In this document: piece by piece, positions 32,941-42,297 of the stretch
Layout: each line of letters begins with the position of its first letter
Numbering within the stretch: position 1 is the stretch's first letter
Assembly: GCA_019358875.1 (NCBI GenBank)
Contig: JAHHIF010000013.1
Span: forward strand, 88,127 to 152,126
Direction: 5' to 3'
DNA length: 64,000 bases
Origin: Symplocastrum torsivum CPER-KK1
Lineage (GTDB): Bacteria > Cyanobacteriota > Cyanobacteriia > Cyanobacteriales > Coleofasciculaceae
Position numbers and translations under genes: made by a program
The notes under the pieces: model-generated
What the model was told of the DNA's origin: nothing
Database searches by the model: none
Seen by the model: the letters and a program-made list of their open reading frames with translations, nothing else

Positions 32941-34080
32941 ATGAAAACGAGGAGAGGACTTTTTAGTGTGTATCGCTTAGGTGCTACTGGCAAGAAATTG
33001 TTTGACCGACACTTTTCGGAGACACTTTCGGAATATGTGACCGCGATCGCCTGGTCACCGAATGGGAAAACTTTAGCTATCGGTTCTGCTTCAGGGGAGG
33101 TAATACTTTGGCAAAATTTACCCAGTCCAAGCGAGATTAAGTGGTCTTTTATTCCCATAGAATTCGGTGAGGGTCAGTCGATAGACTGCCTTGCTTTCTC
33201 AAAGGATGGAGAATTTCTCGCGGCTAGTGGACAGGATGGACGGGTGAAAATTTGGCGTTTGCATCCAGATGCAGGAGTATACAGATGTAGACCCTTGCAC
33301 ACCCTAGAAAATGCCCCAGCTTGGGTTGACAAGCTCAGTTGGAGTTCCACAAGCAACCAGCTTGCCTTTTGTTTGAAGCGTCACGTCCAAGTGTGGGATG
33401 CCGATGCAGGTGAAGTGGTAGCGACACTCAATTTTGAGGAGTCGTCGGTACTGGGGATGTCCTGGCATCCATCGGGACAGCATCTAGCCGTCTGTGGCGA
33501 CAAAGGAGTTAAGGTTTGGAATGCTGCTGATTGGAATGATGACCCCTGTTTCTTTGCTCTGCCTACCGCTAGTGTCGCGATCGCTTGGTCGCCTGATGGC
33601 AACTACTTGGCGGCTGGCAATCTGGACAACACCCTAACGGTTTGGGAATGGGGCTACCTCGACCCTTGGGTCATGCGCGGCTTTCCCGGTAAAATCCGCA
33701 ATCTGGTGTGGTCGAAGCCAGTGACATCAGTAGGTGCGCCCGTATTAGCCCTCTCTAGCGTGGAGGGTGTTGTGATTTGGGAAAAGCAGGCTGACGAGTT
33801 AGGCGGTTGGGACGGTCGAGTGCTGGAGGCTCATGACGGCATGGTACAGGCTTTAGCCTTTCAACCTGACACCTTTCTTTTATCATCAGCCGCTGACGAC
33901 GGTCAAATTTGTCTTTGGCACAAAGCCAAAAAAGTTGCACAAGTTTTGGAAGGCTCACCTGACGGTTTTTCCTGTCTGGCTTGGCATCCCCAAGGACATC
34001 AACTTGCTGCTGGCGGTCAAAATGGCGAATTGCTGATTTGGTCGAAATCTAACCAGGGTAAAGGGTTTGGAGGACGGTGA
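32941..34080 (+). CDS. WD40-repeat protein under a Zur-type operator
   Basis: The 379-residue protein consists of about eight WD40 blades, for example VTAIAWSPNGKTLA...VILW, IDCLAFSKDGEFLA...VKIW and VQALAFQPDTFLLSS...ICLW. No enzymatic domain or signal peptide is present. Starts at 32902 (GTG), 32929 or 32941 are in frame; 32941 is preferred because the operator ends just before it. WD40 proteins near COG0523 metal chaperones are known in cyanobacteria, but no such gene is next to this one. A role in zinc or iron limitation is inferred from the operator only. Confidence 0.85.
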   Translation: MKTRRGLFSVYRLGATGKKLFDRHFSETLSEYVTAIAWSPNGKTLAIGSASGEVILWQNLPSPSEIKWSFIPIEFGEGQSIDCLAFSKDGEFLAASGQDGRVKIWRLHPDAGVYRCRPLHTLENAPAWVDKLSWSSTSNQLAFCLKRHVQVWDADAGEVVATLNFEESSVLGMSWHPSGQHLAVCGDKGVKVWNAADWNDDPCFFALPTASVAIAWSPDGNYLAAGNLDNTLTVWEWGYLDPWVMRGFPGKIRNLVWSKPVTSVGAPVLALSSVEGVVIWEKQADELGGWDGRVLEAHDGMVQALAFQPDTFLLSSAADDGQICLWHKAKKVAQVLEGSPDGFSCLAWHPQGHQLAAGGQNGELLIWSKSNQGKGFGGR

Positions 34081-34191
34081 CCAACCAACTCCCCTTATTG
34101 ATGGCACATAGTAGAAACCTATCCTTGAACGCGATCCCCCTATTTTCTACACATCAGGATGTACATACTAAAATGTGATAATCTAAAAGGT

Positions 34192-34785
34192 TTAGCTATC
34201 CACTTGGACAGCTCCTTGGCGCAAGATTTCCCAACGACCCTGTGTCCATTTAGCAACTGTAGAAGGGACACCCGTAGTTACTAGTTTGGCCGCTTCTAAT
34301 TCAGTAGTCTGGAGTGTGAGAACCTCAGGAAACTGCTCCTCAATTTCCGCGATTGTTTGCAAAGGCGGTTCACCAGAACGATTGGCGCTAGTTGTCGCTA
34401 AAGGGCCAGTCTCAGATAGAATAGCGATCGCAATTTCCGAGTTTGGCACTCGTATTCCAATCGTCGTCGAGTCAGTTGGGTTCATCGCCGCCGGAACTTT
34501 AGCAGATGCAGGTAACACCAACGTCAGTGCCCCAGGCCAATACTGCTTTGCGACTCGCTGCCAAATCTCCAATTCCTGAACTGTGCCAGATATATACGGC
34601 AAAAGAGACTCAGCGGAGTCTCCCATCAAAATCAATGGTTTTGCTTGATTCCGTTGCTTAGCGGCAAACACCAATTCTGAGCAATCTGGACGCACAGCTA
34701 AGGCTGGCACCGTATCGGTTGGAAAGCTCACAAGCTGACCTGAACGTGCCCCAGCAATCAGAGTGGACATTGAAACTTGAGTCAT
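34192..34785 (-). CDS. L-threonylcarbamoyladenylate synthase (TsaC/YrdC/Sua5 family)
   Basis: The 197-residue protein has only the YrdC domain, without the Sua5 C-terminal domain. Motifs are FPTDTVPALAVRPD, KQRNQAKPLIL (the Lys-x-Arg nucleotide site), TTIGIRVPN and TTSANRSGEPP. The family makes threonylcarbamoyl-AMP for the t6A37 modification of tRNAs that read ANN codons. It converges with the WD40 gene. Some cyanobacteria have more than one such gene, so this need not be the only copy. Confidence 0.87.
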   Translation of the reverse strand: MTQVSMSTLIAGARSGQLVSFPTDTVPALAVRPDCSELVFAAKQRNQAKPLILMGDSAESLLPYISGTVQELEIWQRVAKQYWPGALTLVLPASAKVPAAMNPTDSTTIGIRVPNSEIAIAILSETGPLATTSANRSGEPPLQTIAEIEEQFPEVLTLQTTELEAAKLVTTGVPSTVAKWTQGRWEILRQGAVQVDS

Positions 34786-35094
34786 TTGTACCCTACTGCC
34801 TCACACCAAGCTTGGGCAAATATCGCAGAAAGAGAAAGTGAGATTTTGGAGAAAACTGGTACATCTACTCTACAGGCTCTCAAGTCTCCAATTTTATCAA
34901 CTCTCTGTATTATCTCCCTTGTGCCTCTTCTTATCTCCATGTTGTCCAACACCTGCCCTTACTGTGTCCTTTGTCTTCCTACTCCTTTAGTAATAAATGA
35001 AGTGTCAAGATAAAGGACGGTAAGATGTGTTACATAAAGAGGTTATGTCTGTTGTTAATCTACAAATATTGACGAAAATCAACTACGTTATATT
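34786..35094. other. Intergenic region without a gene
   Basis: About 310 bases between the divergent TsaC gene and a small membrane protein gene. Open frames are short and overlap a CTCC-rich stretch. No repeat is recognised. Confidence 0.4.
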
Positions 35095-35319
35095 ATGTTT
35101 ACAAATCTTGAAGACCCTTTAATAGCTTGGAATATGAGAAGATTAGACTTAATTTTCTCAGCGATTCTTTTTTTTGGCTTTGTACTCATAATTGGCTTTT
35201 TGAGTCGAAAAGGACCAATTGCCCTGTCGTTTACGATTATCAGTACGGTTTTGGTATTTACCTTGTTGTTAGTGACCCACAATGACCATGACCTACCTTT
35301 TTTCAGCTTTAAGTTTTAA
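35095..35319 (+). CDS. Small membrane protein of unknown function
   Basis: The 74-residue protein has two hydrophobic helices (LIFSAILFFGFVLIIGFL and LSFTIISTVLVFTLLLV) and a hydrophilic end THNDHDLPFFSFKF. The His/Asp cluster at the end could sit outside the bilayer. The terminal motif recalls small membrane proteins of DUF5993 type, but that is weak. The ATG is preceded by an AT-rich stretch with no clear ribosome-binding site. Confidence 0.5.
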   Translation: MFTNLEDPLIAWNMRRLDLIFSAILFFGFVLIIGFLSRKGPIALSFTIISTVLVFTLLLVTHNDHDLPFFSFKF

Positions 35320-35367
35320 GCATTAGCTGAGTTGCAATTCACACAAATAACGCCGACATTTTGTAGG

Positions 35368-36396
35368 TTACGAATTATCTAGCTTGCGGCTTATAAGCTG
35401 ATTAATAGTAATTTGCAGCTTCTCGCGTAATCGTTGCGCCCCTTGGTAAGTGATTGAGCGCACTTCTCCTGAGTGAGTCTGTTGCTGTTGCACTGGTTCT
35501 ACTTCTGTCCAAGGTTGATAGAGGGGTTGAAGGTAATAGCGTAGCTTTGTTCTCATTGCCCAGACACCCATTGAAGGGAACAGTAAGAAGACAACCATCA
35601 AAAGCGAGAGGGGCAAGAAGGGCAAGTAAAATCGCTTTGCCAGTTTTTTGAGATTAAATGTCCAAGGATGTAAGAACTCATTACCAATGCAAGCTACTGG
35701 CAGAATTGGGATGTGGTAGCGATCGCTTAACCGAATAAAGCTAGGATGGAAAGTCTCAAGTTGGTAGCGCTTTAACCAACCTTTAGCAGGGCCACGTAAA
35801 CCCTCTGGAGGATAGAGCAGAACTGTTTCGTGAGCAACCGCTGCTTCAAACTCATTGAGTTGGGCCGGAACACCACCCAAAACTTGTGACCATCCTGGTG
35901 GAAGCCACCAAATTACCCATGGGTGCTCAAATAAGGAGATATCAGCTAGCGGTTGCACAACCCATCCCCGTGTCTCGCTCAAGAGATAGGCTAATCCTAA
36001 AAAATCCCAAGGAAAACACATTCCTGCATGGTTCATTGCCACAATCAATGGCTCAGTTTGGGGAAGATTTTCAACGTGGTGCAATTCAGCCCGAAAGTAA
36101 TGCCTCACAATTGGCGCAAGGACTTCATCTCGAAAGGCTTGTTGATAGTTGGGGTTAAACTGCCCAACTTCTTGACGAGGGAAGCGGCAACCAAGACGTA
36201 GCCAGCGAAGCAAGAGCGCCAGATAAAATCCTCCTGGAATTAGGAACAAGATATATTCCAGCCAATTCCAGCCCTCAGGATTGGGTTGGTAGCGTTGCCA
36301 GTGGCGGTTGAATAAAATCAGCCAACCTGGAGGATACCAAAGACAAAACCAATCAAACCAGCTAAATCGATAGGAATGGACAGAATCTTGCTGCAT
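35368..36396 (-). CDS. Lysophospholipid acyltransferase family (PlsC-like)
   Basis: The 342-residue protein has N-terminal hydrophobic segments (about 12-28 and 48-65), the acyltransferase NHAGMCFPWD (a variant of the H-x4-D block), and LLYPPEGLRGPAKG, the block III glycine/proline box. IPILPVACIGNEF is a further conserved block. Toward the C-terminus there is another hydrophobic helix (LSLLMVVFLLFPSMGVW). It resembles a cyanobacterial subgroup of 1-acyl-glycerol-phosphate acyltransferases, but the longer His-Asp spacing makes the substrate uncertain. It is convergent with the small membrane gene. Confidence 0.8.
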   Translation of the reverse strand: MQQDSVHSYRFSWFDWFCLWYPPGWLILFNRHWQRYQPNPEGWNWLEYILFLIPGGFYLALLLRWLRLGCRFPRQEVGQFNPNYQQAFRDEVLAPIVRHYFRAELHHVENLPQTEPLIVAMNHAGMCFPWDFLGLAYLLSETRGWVVQPLADISLFEHPWVIWWLPPGWSQVLGGVPAQLNEFEAAVAHETVLLYPPEGLRGPAKGWLKRYQLETFHPSFIRLSDRYHIPILPVACIGNEFLHPWTFNLKKLAKRFYLPFLPLSLLMVVFLLFPSMGVWAMRTKLRYYLQPLYQPWTEVEPVQQQQTHSGEVRSITYQGAQRLREKLQITINQLISRKLDNS

Positions 36397-36674
36397 TCAG
36401 TGGCAATATTGCTGAAGAACCGGTTCTATATTTATTTTGAACTGGAACCTAACGCCTCTACCTAGAGGAACCAATTTCTCTGCCTAAAGCTGATGTACTT
36501 CCCTAGGGAAGAGGGTACAAAAGCGTTAAGAGCGCGATCGCTTTGTTCTAGAGATTGACTCACCGCTCTAACTGATGAACTATTTAGAGCATGTAGCTAT
36601 GGACTGTTGCTTGCTCTTGTAGCACATTAGTTTTAGGAGTCCATCTCAACATCTACTTCAATCGGTGCACTACT

Positions 36675-36887
36675 ATGATGATTTACTACAAAATTGAGCC
36701 ACTCACTCAAGGATACCGCCTGAGCATCTGGGAGCCAGCTCCCCGTAACCGCAACCGTGTAGAGCCTTTCTACTTCAAGCTAAACTTCACGACGAAGACG
36801 CTCCTGGAAGCTATGAAAATCTTGAACCTCATTCCTGGTAAGAAAATAGATGAGCGTCGTCTAAAAGCGATTAAGCCAAGTGCGTAA
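36675..36887 (+). CDS. Small hypothetical protein
   Basis: A 70-residue basic protein starting MMIYYKIEPLTQGYRLSIWEP. It has a beta-rich N-terminus and a helical LLEAMKILNLIPGKKIDERRLKAI end. A strong terminator begins 51 bases after its stop, which supports it as a real transcription unit. No domain is recognised. Confidence 0.65.
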   Translation: MMIYYKIEPLTQGYRLSIWEPAPRNRNRVEPFYFKLNFTTKTLLEAMKILNLIPGKKIDERRLKAIKPSA

Positions 36888-36937
36888 CAATCATTGACTC
36901 AAAAAATCTGTTTAATCGTTCTACCCAGATTTTTTCT

Positions 36938-36966
36938 CCCCGTTGTCATTGTCGGCGGGGTTTTTT
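36938..36966 (+). terminator. Rho-independent terminator
   Basis: CCCCG at 36938-36942 pairs with CGGGG at 36956-36960, followed by six T residues. It ends the transcript of the small gene at 36675-36887. Confidence 0.85.
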
Positions 36967-37002
36967 GATGTTGTTGATACAAAATTGCTAGATGTCTCTA
37001 AG

Positions 37003-37575
37003 TTAAGGTCTGGGCGGAGGGAATTCCGAAAGAAAGATTTGTATAGCTTCTAGGCGACGACTTTGTCCAGGTATTCCCGTGATCGCTTCATTGCAATGTG
37101 GATGAGGTTGCCAGCCAATCTCCTGAATATGCGCTTGATAACAAACACCTGGATATTCAATCCCGCCTACCCAAATTTTAATCGCCTCTATACGACGGCT
37201 TTGCCCCGTTGTTCCCGCTATTTCACCATTACAAGCGTTTTTGGAGAGCCAACCAATGTCCTGAACATAAACTTGATAGCAGATAAATTGATTGGGGGAA
37301 ACAGGTGTCAGCCGAACTTTAATCGCTTCTATTTGAAGGCTTTGTCCAGTCGTTCCAGCTACAGCACCATTACAAACTTCAGGCTGCCATCCTCGATTTT
37401 GAACATGAGCTGCGTAACAAACACTAATCTTAGGTTGCGCCGAGGTAAATTTCGGGTGAGAAAGAAGTGAAATACTGCTGAGTATAACTATGCCAATACT
37501 TGATTTTACTAGTGATTGAATCAAGTCAAGTTGAGTCACAATAGAAAACCTAATTGAATTCAGATATCTTAACAA
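37003..37575 (-). CDS. Secreted protein with three ChW repeats
   Basis: The 190-residue protein has an N-terminal hydrophobic signal (VKSSIGIVILSSISLLS, then SAQ-P cleavage near residue 47). Three repeats of about 46 residues follow, each with the pattern Cys-Tyr...HVQ..GW...CN..(A/T)G..GQS...EAI. This is the clostridial hydrophobic W (ChW) repeat, first found in Clostridium acetobutylicum surface proteins. In this protein each repeat has one Trp and two Cys. It consists almost only of repeats, so it is a small surface or extracellular protein. Expression context gives no clue. Confidence 0.82.
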   Translation of the reverse strand: MLRYLNSIRFSIVTQLDLIQSLVKSSIGIVILSSISLLSHPKFTSAQPKISVCYAAHVQNRGWQPEVCNGAVAGTTGQSLQIEAIKVRLTPVSPNQFICYQVYVQDIGWLSKNACNGEIAGTTGQSRRIEAIKIWVGGIEYPGVCYQAHIQEIGWQPHPHCNEAITGIPGQSRRLEAIQIFLSEFPPPRP

Positions 37576-37662
37576 AATCTGAAATACATCTGTAAGTACA
37601 AAGAATTAGTACCTTTATCAAAAAATTAGTTCTTATGAAATACACACTCACTAGATGACCGG

Positions 37663-37694
37663 AACCCCGCTATAACGATGCAGGCGGGGTTTTT
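37663..37694. terminator. Hairpin with T-run (plus-strand polarity)
   Basis: AACCCCGC (37663-37670) pairs with GCGGGGTT (37684-37691), followed by T residues to 37694. There is no plus-strand gene directly upstream, so it may be a bidirectional or inherited terminator lying between two minus-strand genes. Confidence 0.5.
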
Positions 37695-37705
37695 CTTGAG
37701 CCGAA

Positions 37706-37978
37706 TCAGACTTTAGAACAGTGACCATCAGCAGCAATTCGTGATGCGATCGCTTTTAAGACATAAGCTAAACCTTCTGAAGACAAAAGGTTCATCTGTG
37801 CAATAACATAATCAACTAGATGACTATTTGCAGATAGCACTACAACACCTGATTCTTCACCTAAAAGCGTCTCCACCAGTTCAGCTCTTTGGTCTACAGG
37901 GAGCTTTTTCGCGGCTTGCAAAATAGTCTCGACGCTGTTTGCTTGAGCATTCACTGGAACTAAATCGTTCTCATACAT
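37706..37978 (-). CDS. Small hypothetical protein, antitoxin-like N-terminal motif
   Basis: The 90-residue protein has ILQAAKKLPVDQRAELVETLLGEE in its middle, a helix seen in many small antitoxin and addiction-module components. The C-terminal half is different (VVVLSANSHLVDYVIAQMNLL), and there is no toxin gene next to it. It may therefore be a relic or have another role. The ATG at 37978 is the only reasonable start. Confidence 0.6.
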   Translation of the reverse strand: MYENDLVPVNAQANSVETILQAAKKLPVDQRAELVETLLGEESGVVVLSANSHLVDYVIAQMNLLSSEGLAYVLKAIASRIAADGHCSKV

Positions 37979-38239
37979 AGATTTATTCCTTACAACGACT
38001 TGAGTATTATAAAATGCTTACCTCTTGAGATGTAACCGTAAATTTACGGAAAAACGTAATTTTGATAATCGATAATTTAAGATAATTATTCTATCTGCAT
38101 TGAGAATTACAGTTTGTTAAGCGGCAATTAAGCGTTCTCAAGATCAGGAAGCTGCAACATCACGGTATAGCCAACAACGGCAAGGACGACCGTGGATGGT
38201 GAGTCATTAATATCAAATAGAAAAAAGAATACTACGGAT
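37979..38239. other. Intergenic region upstream of repeat element
   Basis: About 260 bases without a gene. A short plus-strand frame near 38120-38212 reads as basic Arg/Gln-rich residues, and might be a fragment of a lost gene, but it is too short to name. Confidence 0.35.
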
Positions 38240-38321
38240 GGAACCCCCTAAATCCCCATTTTTAAGGGGGACTTAAAACTCAATTTTGCTCCCCCCTTTT
38301 TTAGGGGGGCTAGGGGGGATC
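38240..38321. repeat. Dispersed C/G-run repeat element with inverted ends
   Basis: The element starts GGAACCCCCTAAATCCCC and ends TAGGGGGGATC, with two internal C-run/G-run hairpins. I recall elements of this type, with AAATCCCCC and GGGGGGAG blocks, scattered through many cyanobacterial genomes. No open frame is inside. Confidence 0.7.
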
Positions 38322-38440
38322 AAGTATCTGTAGCAAACATTAAGGTATTTGATATAACAAGAGAAATGAAGTAGCCGATTCACTAGAAAAAAATGAATTG
38401 TGTAAAGTCCACTTTGACTACAATTCACATTAAAGAGGAG

Positions 38441-38760
38441 TTAAATTAAGCCTGATTGATTGGTGTTGCTTGCAATCGGAACCATGTGAGCTTTAACCTG
38501 AGCTTTGCTAAGTTCTCGTACAAGGCGTTGTGCTTGGTGTTTGTATAAAGGCGATCGCAATATCCCCGGCAAATTCTTCATCAAGTCTCTTGCCTCACTG
38601 AGATTACATCCAGCAACTCGTGCGATCGCCTTCTGCTAAACGAATATCAGCAGAACGCACAACCAAACGAGTATAGGGATTGAGTAACCGTTTAATTAGA
38701 CCTTCTCTCGCTAGTTTTCCTGATAAAAAAGAACCAATAGAACCCTGCAAAAACCACAAG
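38441..38760 (-). pseudogene. Frameshifted fragment of a conserved cyanobacterial protein
   Basis: Two adjacent minus-strand frames read as one protein. The upstream part contains KRLLNPYTRLVVRSADIRLAEGDRT and ends at a stop at 38604. The second part, in another frame, is IARVAGCNLSEARDLMKNLPG...AQRLVRELSKAQVKAHMV and ends at 38441. I recognise the pair as pieces of a small cyanobacterial protein annotated as ribosomal L7/L12-like. The junction falls on a HIP1 site (GCGATCGC). The 5' part overlaps the end of the CPBP protease gene. A sequencing error is not excluded. Confidence 0.5.
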
Positions 38761-39594
38761 ACTACTGACTAAATTGTAGACTGGGTCAATCTTCTGTATT
38801 GTGAAAACTGAAGGTGATGGTAAAGCAGAATCAGTATAGTTAACAAATAACACAGCAAATAAGTTGTTTCCTATATGAGCGGCTAAAGCTAGCTCTAAAC
38901 TATTGTCCTTGACGGTAATAAAGGCGAGGAACAATGCCAGAAGCAAGTAGTAAGTCGCTAAAAGATAAAAACCAGCTTTCACCTCTGGATTCAAAAGATG
39001 AGGAAGCATGAATAAAATAGAAGTACCAACTATTGGAATGATTGCCTTTCTTGTGGTTAGACCAATTCCCTGCATTAAGTAGCCCCGAAAGAAAAGCTCC
39101 TCAGTGCTAGCTTGAAGAGACGTTAGCACTAAAGCGATTGGAACAAAAATCAAGAAGCTGCCGAGATTAAAGGTTAATTGGTAATTTTCTGGACTAATAA
39201 TCGACTCAATTACACTTATCAAAGTAGCAAGAATCCACCAAACCCCAATACCTTGGAGAATCCTACTCCAGTTAATTTTGTTGCTTGGAGTGACTAAGGT
39301 TATAAAACGACGCTGGTGGATGAAGCGAACGGCGATATATAAACCAATCAAAAAACATACAAAAGCTAAATTAAGCCCTATATAGGGAAAGATTGGCTCA
39401 ACTCCTTCAAACTTGGAAGTCTGAGGATTAAATTTACTTTCAGCGCTTGAATCAGATTGGATAAAAACTGCCAAAAGAATGAAAGGAACAACACCAACTA
39501 CTTGCCAAGAAAAGAAAGTGAGGAGAATGCCTAAAAGATAACGCCACCATTCATTCTTCCCGGTTTGTGCGATCGCAAGAAATTTATCTATCAT
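38692..39594 (-). CDS. CPBP family intramembrane metalloprotease
   Basis: The 300-residue protein has about eight hydrophobic helices and the Abi/CPBP motifs: TEELFFRG (Glu165-Glu166 ... Arg170), the later HLLNPEVK and AHIGNNLFAVLF. These supply the metal-binding and catalytic Glu, Arg and His residues of this family, which includes Rce1-type CAAX proteases and bacteriocin-immunity proteins. It is 36 bases downstream of the histidine kinase gene's stop side, and may be co-transcribed with it. Substrate unknown. Confidence 0.85.
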   Translation of the reverse strand: MIDKFLAIAQTGKNEWWRYLLGILLTFFSWQVVGVVPFILLAVFIQSDSSAESKFNPQTSKFEGVEPIFPYIGLNLAFVCFLIGLYIAVRFIHQRRFITLVTPSNKINWSRILQGIGVWWILATLISVIESIISPENYQLTFNLGSFLIFVPIALVLTSLQASTEELFFRGYLMQGIGLTTRKAIIPIVGTSILFMLPHLLNPEVKAGFYLLATYYLLLALFLAFITVKDNSLELALAAHIGNNLFAVLFVNYTDSALPSPSVFTIQKIDPVYNLVSSLVVFAGFYWFFFIRKTSERRSN

Positions 39595-39630
39595 GACCTG
39601 TGATAAAAAGGGAAGTTACTCCACCTAGTT

Positions 39631-41409
39631 TTACTTAGAAACTGGCAAATTCAATACAAATTCTGCTCCCTGACCTGGCTTGGAAAAAACTTCAATATTT
39701 CCGTCGTGTTGCTGCACTATTTGATAAGAAATTGCCAATCCCATCCCTGTTCCTTTACCAACAGGTTTGGTTGTGAAGAAGGGGTCAAATATCTTATCTT
39801 TTAGTTCTGGGGGAATTCCAGACCCATTATCTCGAATTCTTAGCTCTATTTGATTGGCTCCGATAACCTTTGTTTGGATTACAATCTCCCGACTTGATAA
39901 TTCCTGATGGTCTAGTAGTTCATCAAGCGCATTGCTGAGGATATTCATAAACACTTGATTGAGCTGAGCTGGATAGCACTCAATCAAGGGTAGAGAATCA
40001 TAGTATTTTATAACTTTAATACCCTGATTTAATCGATGTTTCAAAATCAACAAAGTATCCTCAATTCCTGCGTGAATATCCACTCGCTTCAGCTCCGATT
40101 CGTCAAGATGACAGAAGTTCCGTAGAGAGAGAATAATTTTACGAATACGTTCGGCTCCAACATGCATTGAGGCTAGAATCTTTGGTAAGTCTTCTCTCAG
40201 GAAAGTGAGGTCAACTTCGTCAACTTTTGTCTGAACTTCCGGTATGGGCTGAGGATAATGCTGCTGATAGAGAGCAATTAATTCTAGTAAGTCTTGTGTG
40301 TAGTTATTGGCGTAATCAAGATTGGCGTAGATAAAGTTAACAGGATTATTGATTTCATGAGCAATTCCTGCTACCGTTTGCCCCAAACTTGACATCTTTT
40401 CACTCTGAATGAGTTGTCCTTGAGCTTGCTGCAATTCCCGGATTTGAGTGGCTACCTGTTGGATAAGTTGATTGAGAGACGTGGCTAAGACACCAATTTC
40501 ATCATCACTTAGTACAGGAGCTTGTAAATCGAAATTGCCTTCTTGAGTAGCCTGCTTTGCTACCTTGGTTACAGTTCTAATCCGACGCGCGATCGCACGA
40601 CTTGTATAGTAAGCTAAAGCCACTGCAATCGCCATTGACAGCGCCATACTGGCAACGATGATTGTCACGCGCCAAAGCTTAGCAGATCTCATCGTCTTCC
40701 TTGCCTGCTCTCGTCGTGCAGAATTCGACCTAACTAGTTCTTCTAAAGTTCTAGAAAGCTTTTTAAACTTAGGGATAAGTTCTCCCTTGTTTGTCATCCC
40801 CAACCGTTGTTTTTCGGACTGAATTTCTGCCAGAGTTAAAGAATCAACTTCGACTTTTTGCGATAAATACTGTACTAATAAAGTGTACGCTTCCAACTCC
40901 GTGTCGTAAGTCTGCAATAATGTTTTGAATTTAGAAGCATATTCTTTAGGAATCCAGTCGTCATTTCTTAAATCAGACTTAAGTTCTGCAATGAATTTTC
41001 TAGCTTCATCTACACTGGCAAGCAATTCACTGATGTCTTCTTGCTGACGCGCCGGATTCTCAGGTTCAAGCGTTAGTTGTTGCTGATAAAGATTGACCTC
41101 TAAAATTGATTTTTCAAGCTTATCCATCCGTTCATATCTTTCCTGGATACCTCTGAATTTATCAATTGCTTGATCTTCATAATGCTCTCCTACAATTAGC
41201 CCGATTCCCGTACCCAAAACCGCAACGCTAATCGCTAAAAAGTAACCAAAGCCAATTTTTTTGTGGATACTCCAGTGGCGGGTGATGCGATTAATCCAGA
41301 TCTCAGGAGTGGAGACACTCCTCAATCTGTGAATTGACTGAGGTTGAACAGCTTTAGTCTTTTTCTTGGGGAGGAGGCAAGAATTAAGAGGATGCATAGA
41401 TAAAGACAC
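39631..41409 (-). CDS. Membrane sensor histidine kinase (HAMP-HisKA-ATPase)
   Basis: The 592-residue kinase has a transmembrane helix at about 55-75, an extracytoplasmic helical sensor (about 76-245), a second helix (about 248-268) and a HAMP linker (269-325). HisKA has His351 in [14 protein letters not shown], and the ATPase domain has [17 protein letters not shown] and [10 protein letters not shown]. It is strikingly similar in sequence and layout to the kinase at 47503-49305, so the two are paralogues. Its stop lies at the CPBP gene side and its start 105 bases from urtE. No receiver gene is adjacent. Confidence 0.92.
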   Translation of the reverse strand: MSLSMHPLNSCLLPKKKTKAVQPQSIHRLRSVSTPEIWINRITRHWSIHKKIGFGYFLAISVAVLGTGIGLIVGEHYEDQAIDKFRGIQERYERMDKLEKSILEVNLYQQQLTLEPENPARQQEDISELLASVDEARKFIAELKSDLRNDDWIPKEYASKFKTLLQTYDTELEAYTLLVQYLSQKVEVDSLTLAEIQSEKQRLGMTNKGELIPKFKKLSRTLEELVRSNSARREQARKTMRSAKLWRVTIIVASMALSMAIAVALAYYTSRAIARRIRTVTKVAKQATQEGNFDLQAPVLSDDEIGVLATSLNQLIQQVATQIRELQQAQGQLIQSEKMSSLGQTVAGIAHEINNPVNFIYANLDYANNYTQDLLELIALYQQHYPQPIPEVQTKVDEVDLTFLREDLPKILASMHVGAERIRKIILSLRNFCHLDESELKRVDIHAGIEDTLLILKHRLNQGIKVIKYYDSLPLIECYPAQLNQVFMNILSNALDELLDHQELSSREIVIQTKVIGANQIELRIRDNGSGIPPELKDKIFDPFFTTKPVGKGTGMGLAISYQIVQQHDGNIEVFSKPGQGAEFVLNLPVSK

Positions 41410-41513
41410 GGCGAGTATGACTGTAATCTAAACTATTGCCGAGTTTGCTCCTCATCCTAACGAATTCAGCCTTGAGGCAGAAATCTCTCTACCCACCTCA
41501 TCTCTCTTTTGCG

Positions 41514-42263
41514 CTATACCGCTAAAAATTTCTGAATGACCTCATTGCTGAGTTCGCTAGTTACACCAGATGCAACAATACCACCTTTTTGCATGGCATA
41601 ATATCTATCCGCTTGCCGAACAAAATGTAAATGTTGCTCCACTAGCAGCACAGAAATCCCTGTAGATTGCACGATACGACGAACAGCCGCTTCAATTTCT
41701 AAGATGATCGAAGGCTGAATACCTTCAGTCGGTTCGTCTAATACGAGTAATTTAGGTTTTCCCATTAAAGCGCGTGCGATCGCAAGTTGCTGTTGTTGTC
41801 CCCCACTTAAGTCACCCCCCATCCGGGACAACATCGATTTTAAAACAGGAAACAACGCAAAAATTTCCTCTGGAACTTCCTCATTACCCTTCCTCCCACT
41901 CGGACGTGCCTCCAACCCCAGCAAAAGATTTTCCTTCACCGTCAAACGAGGAATAATCTCCCGTCCTTGAGGAACATAACCAATCCCCAACTTCGCCCGT
42001 TTATCCGGTGACTTACTGGTAATCGATTCTCCAGCTAAGGTAATCGTTCCAGTGCGAGGTTTCAGCAACCCCATAATCGTCTTGAGTAACGTCGTCTTAC
42101 CAACACCGTTCCGGCCAATTAAACAAACCATCTGTCCGGCTGGTACACTCAAATCCACATCCCGAAGAATGTGACTCTCTCCGTAGTAAACATTCAAACC
42201 ACTAGCTTGCAACATTAGCTGAGTTGGTGAGGGGAGGGGTAAATCGGCTGTTACTTGATTCAT
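41514..42263 (-). CDS. urtE: Urea ABC transporter ATP-binding protein UrtE
   Basis: The 249-residue ATPase has Walker A GRNGVGKTT, the signature LSGGQQQQLAIARAL and Walker B LLVLDEPTEGIQPS. It resembles LivF-type ATPases and is the last gene of the urt operon, with only a short gap from urtD. It is one of two ATPases that drive the permease. The length is normal and the frame complete. Confidence 0.95.
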   Translation of the reverse strand: MNQVTADLPLPSPTQLMLQASGLNVYYGESHILRDVDLSVPAGQMVCLIGRNGVGKTTLLKTIMGLLKPRTGTITLAGESITSKSPDKRAKLGIGYVPQGREIIPRLTVKENLLLGLEARPSGRKGNEEVPEEIFALFPVLKSMLSRMGGDLSGGQQQQLAIARALMGKPKLLVLDEPTEGIQPSIILEIEAAVRRIVQSTGISVLLVEQHLHFVRQADRYYAMQKGGIVASGVTSELSNEVIQKFLAV

Positions 42264-42297
42264 TATCGATATAAGTAAGATGTAATTTTGTGAGTTC

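Noticed and set aside
37706..37978. Toxin-antitoxin module
   Set aside because: Only a weak antitoxin-like helix is present and no toxin gene is adjacent.
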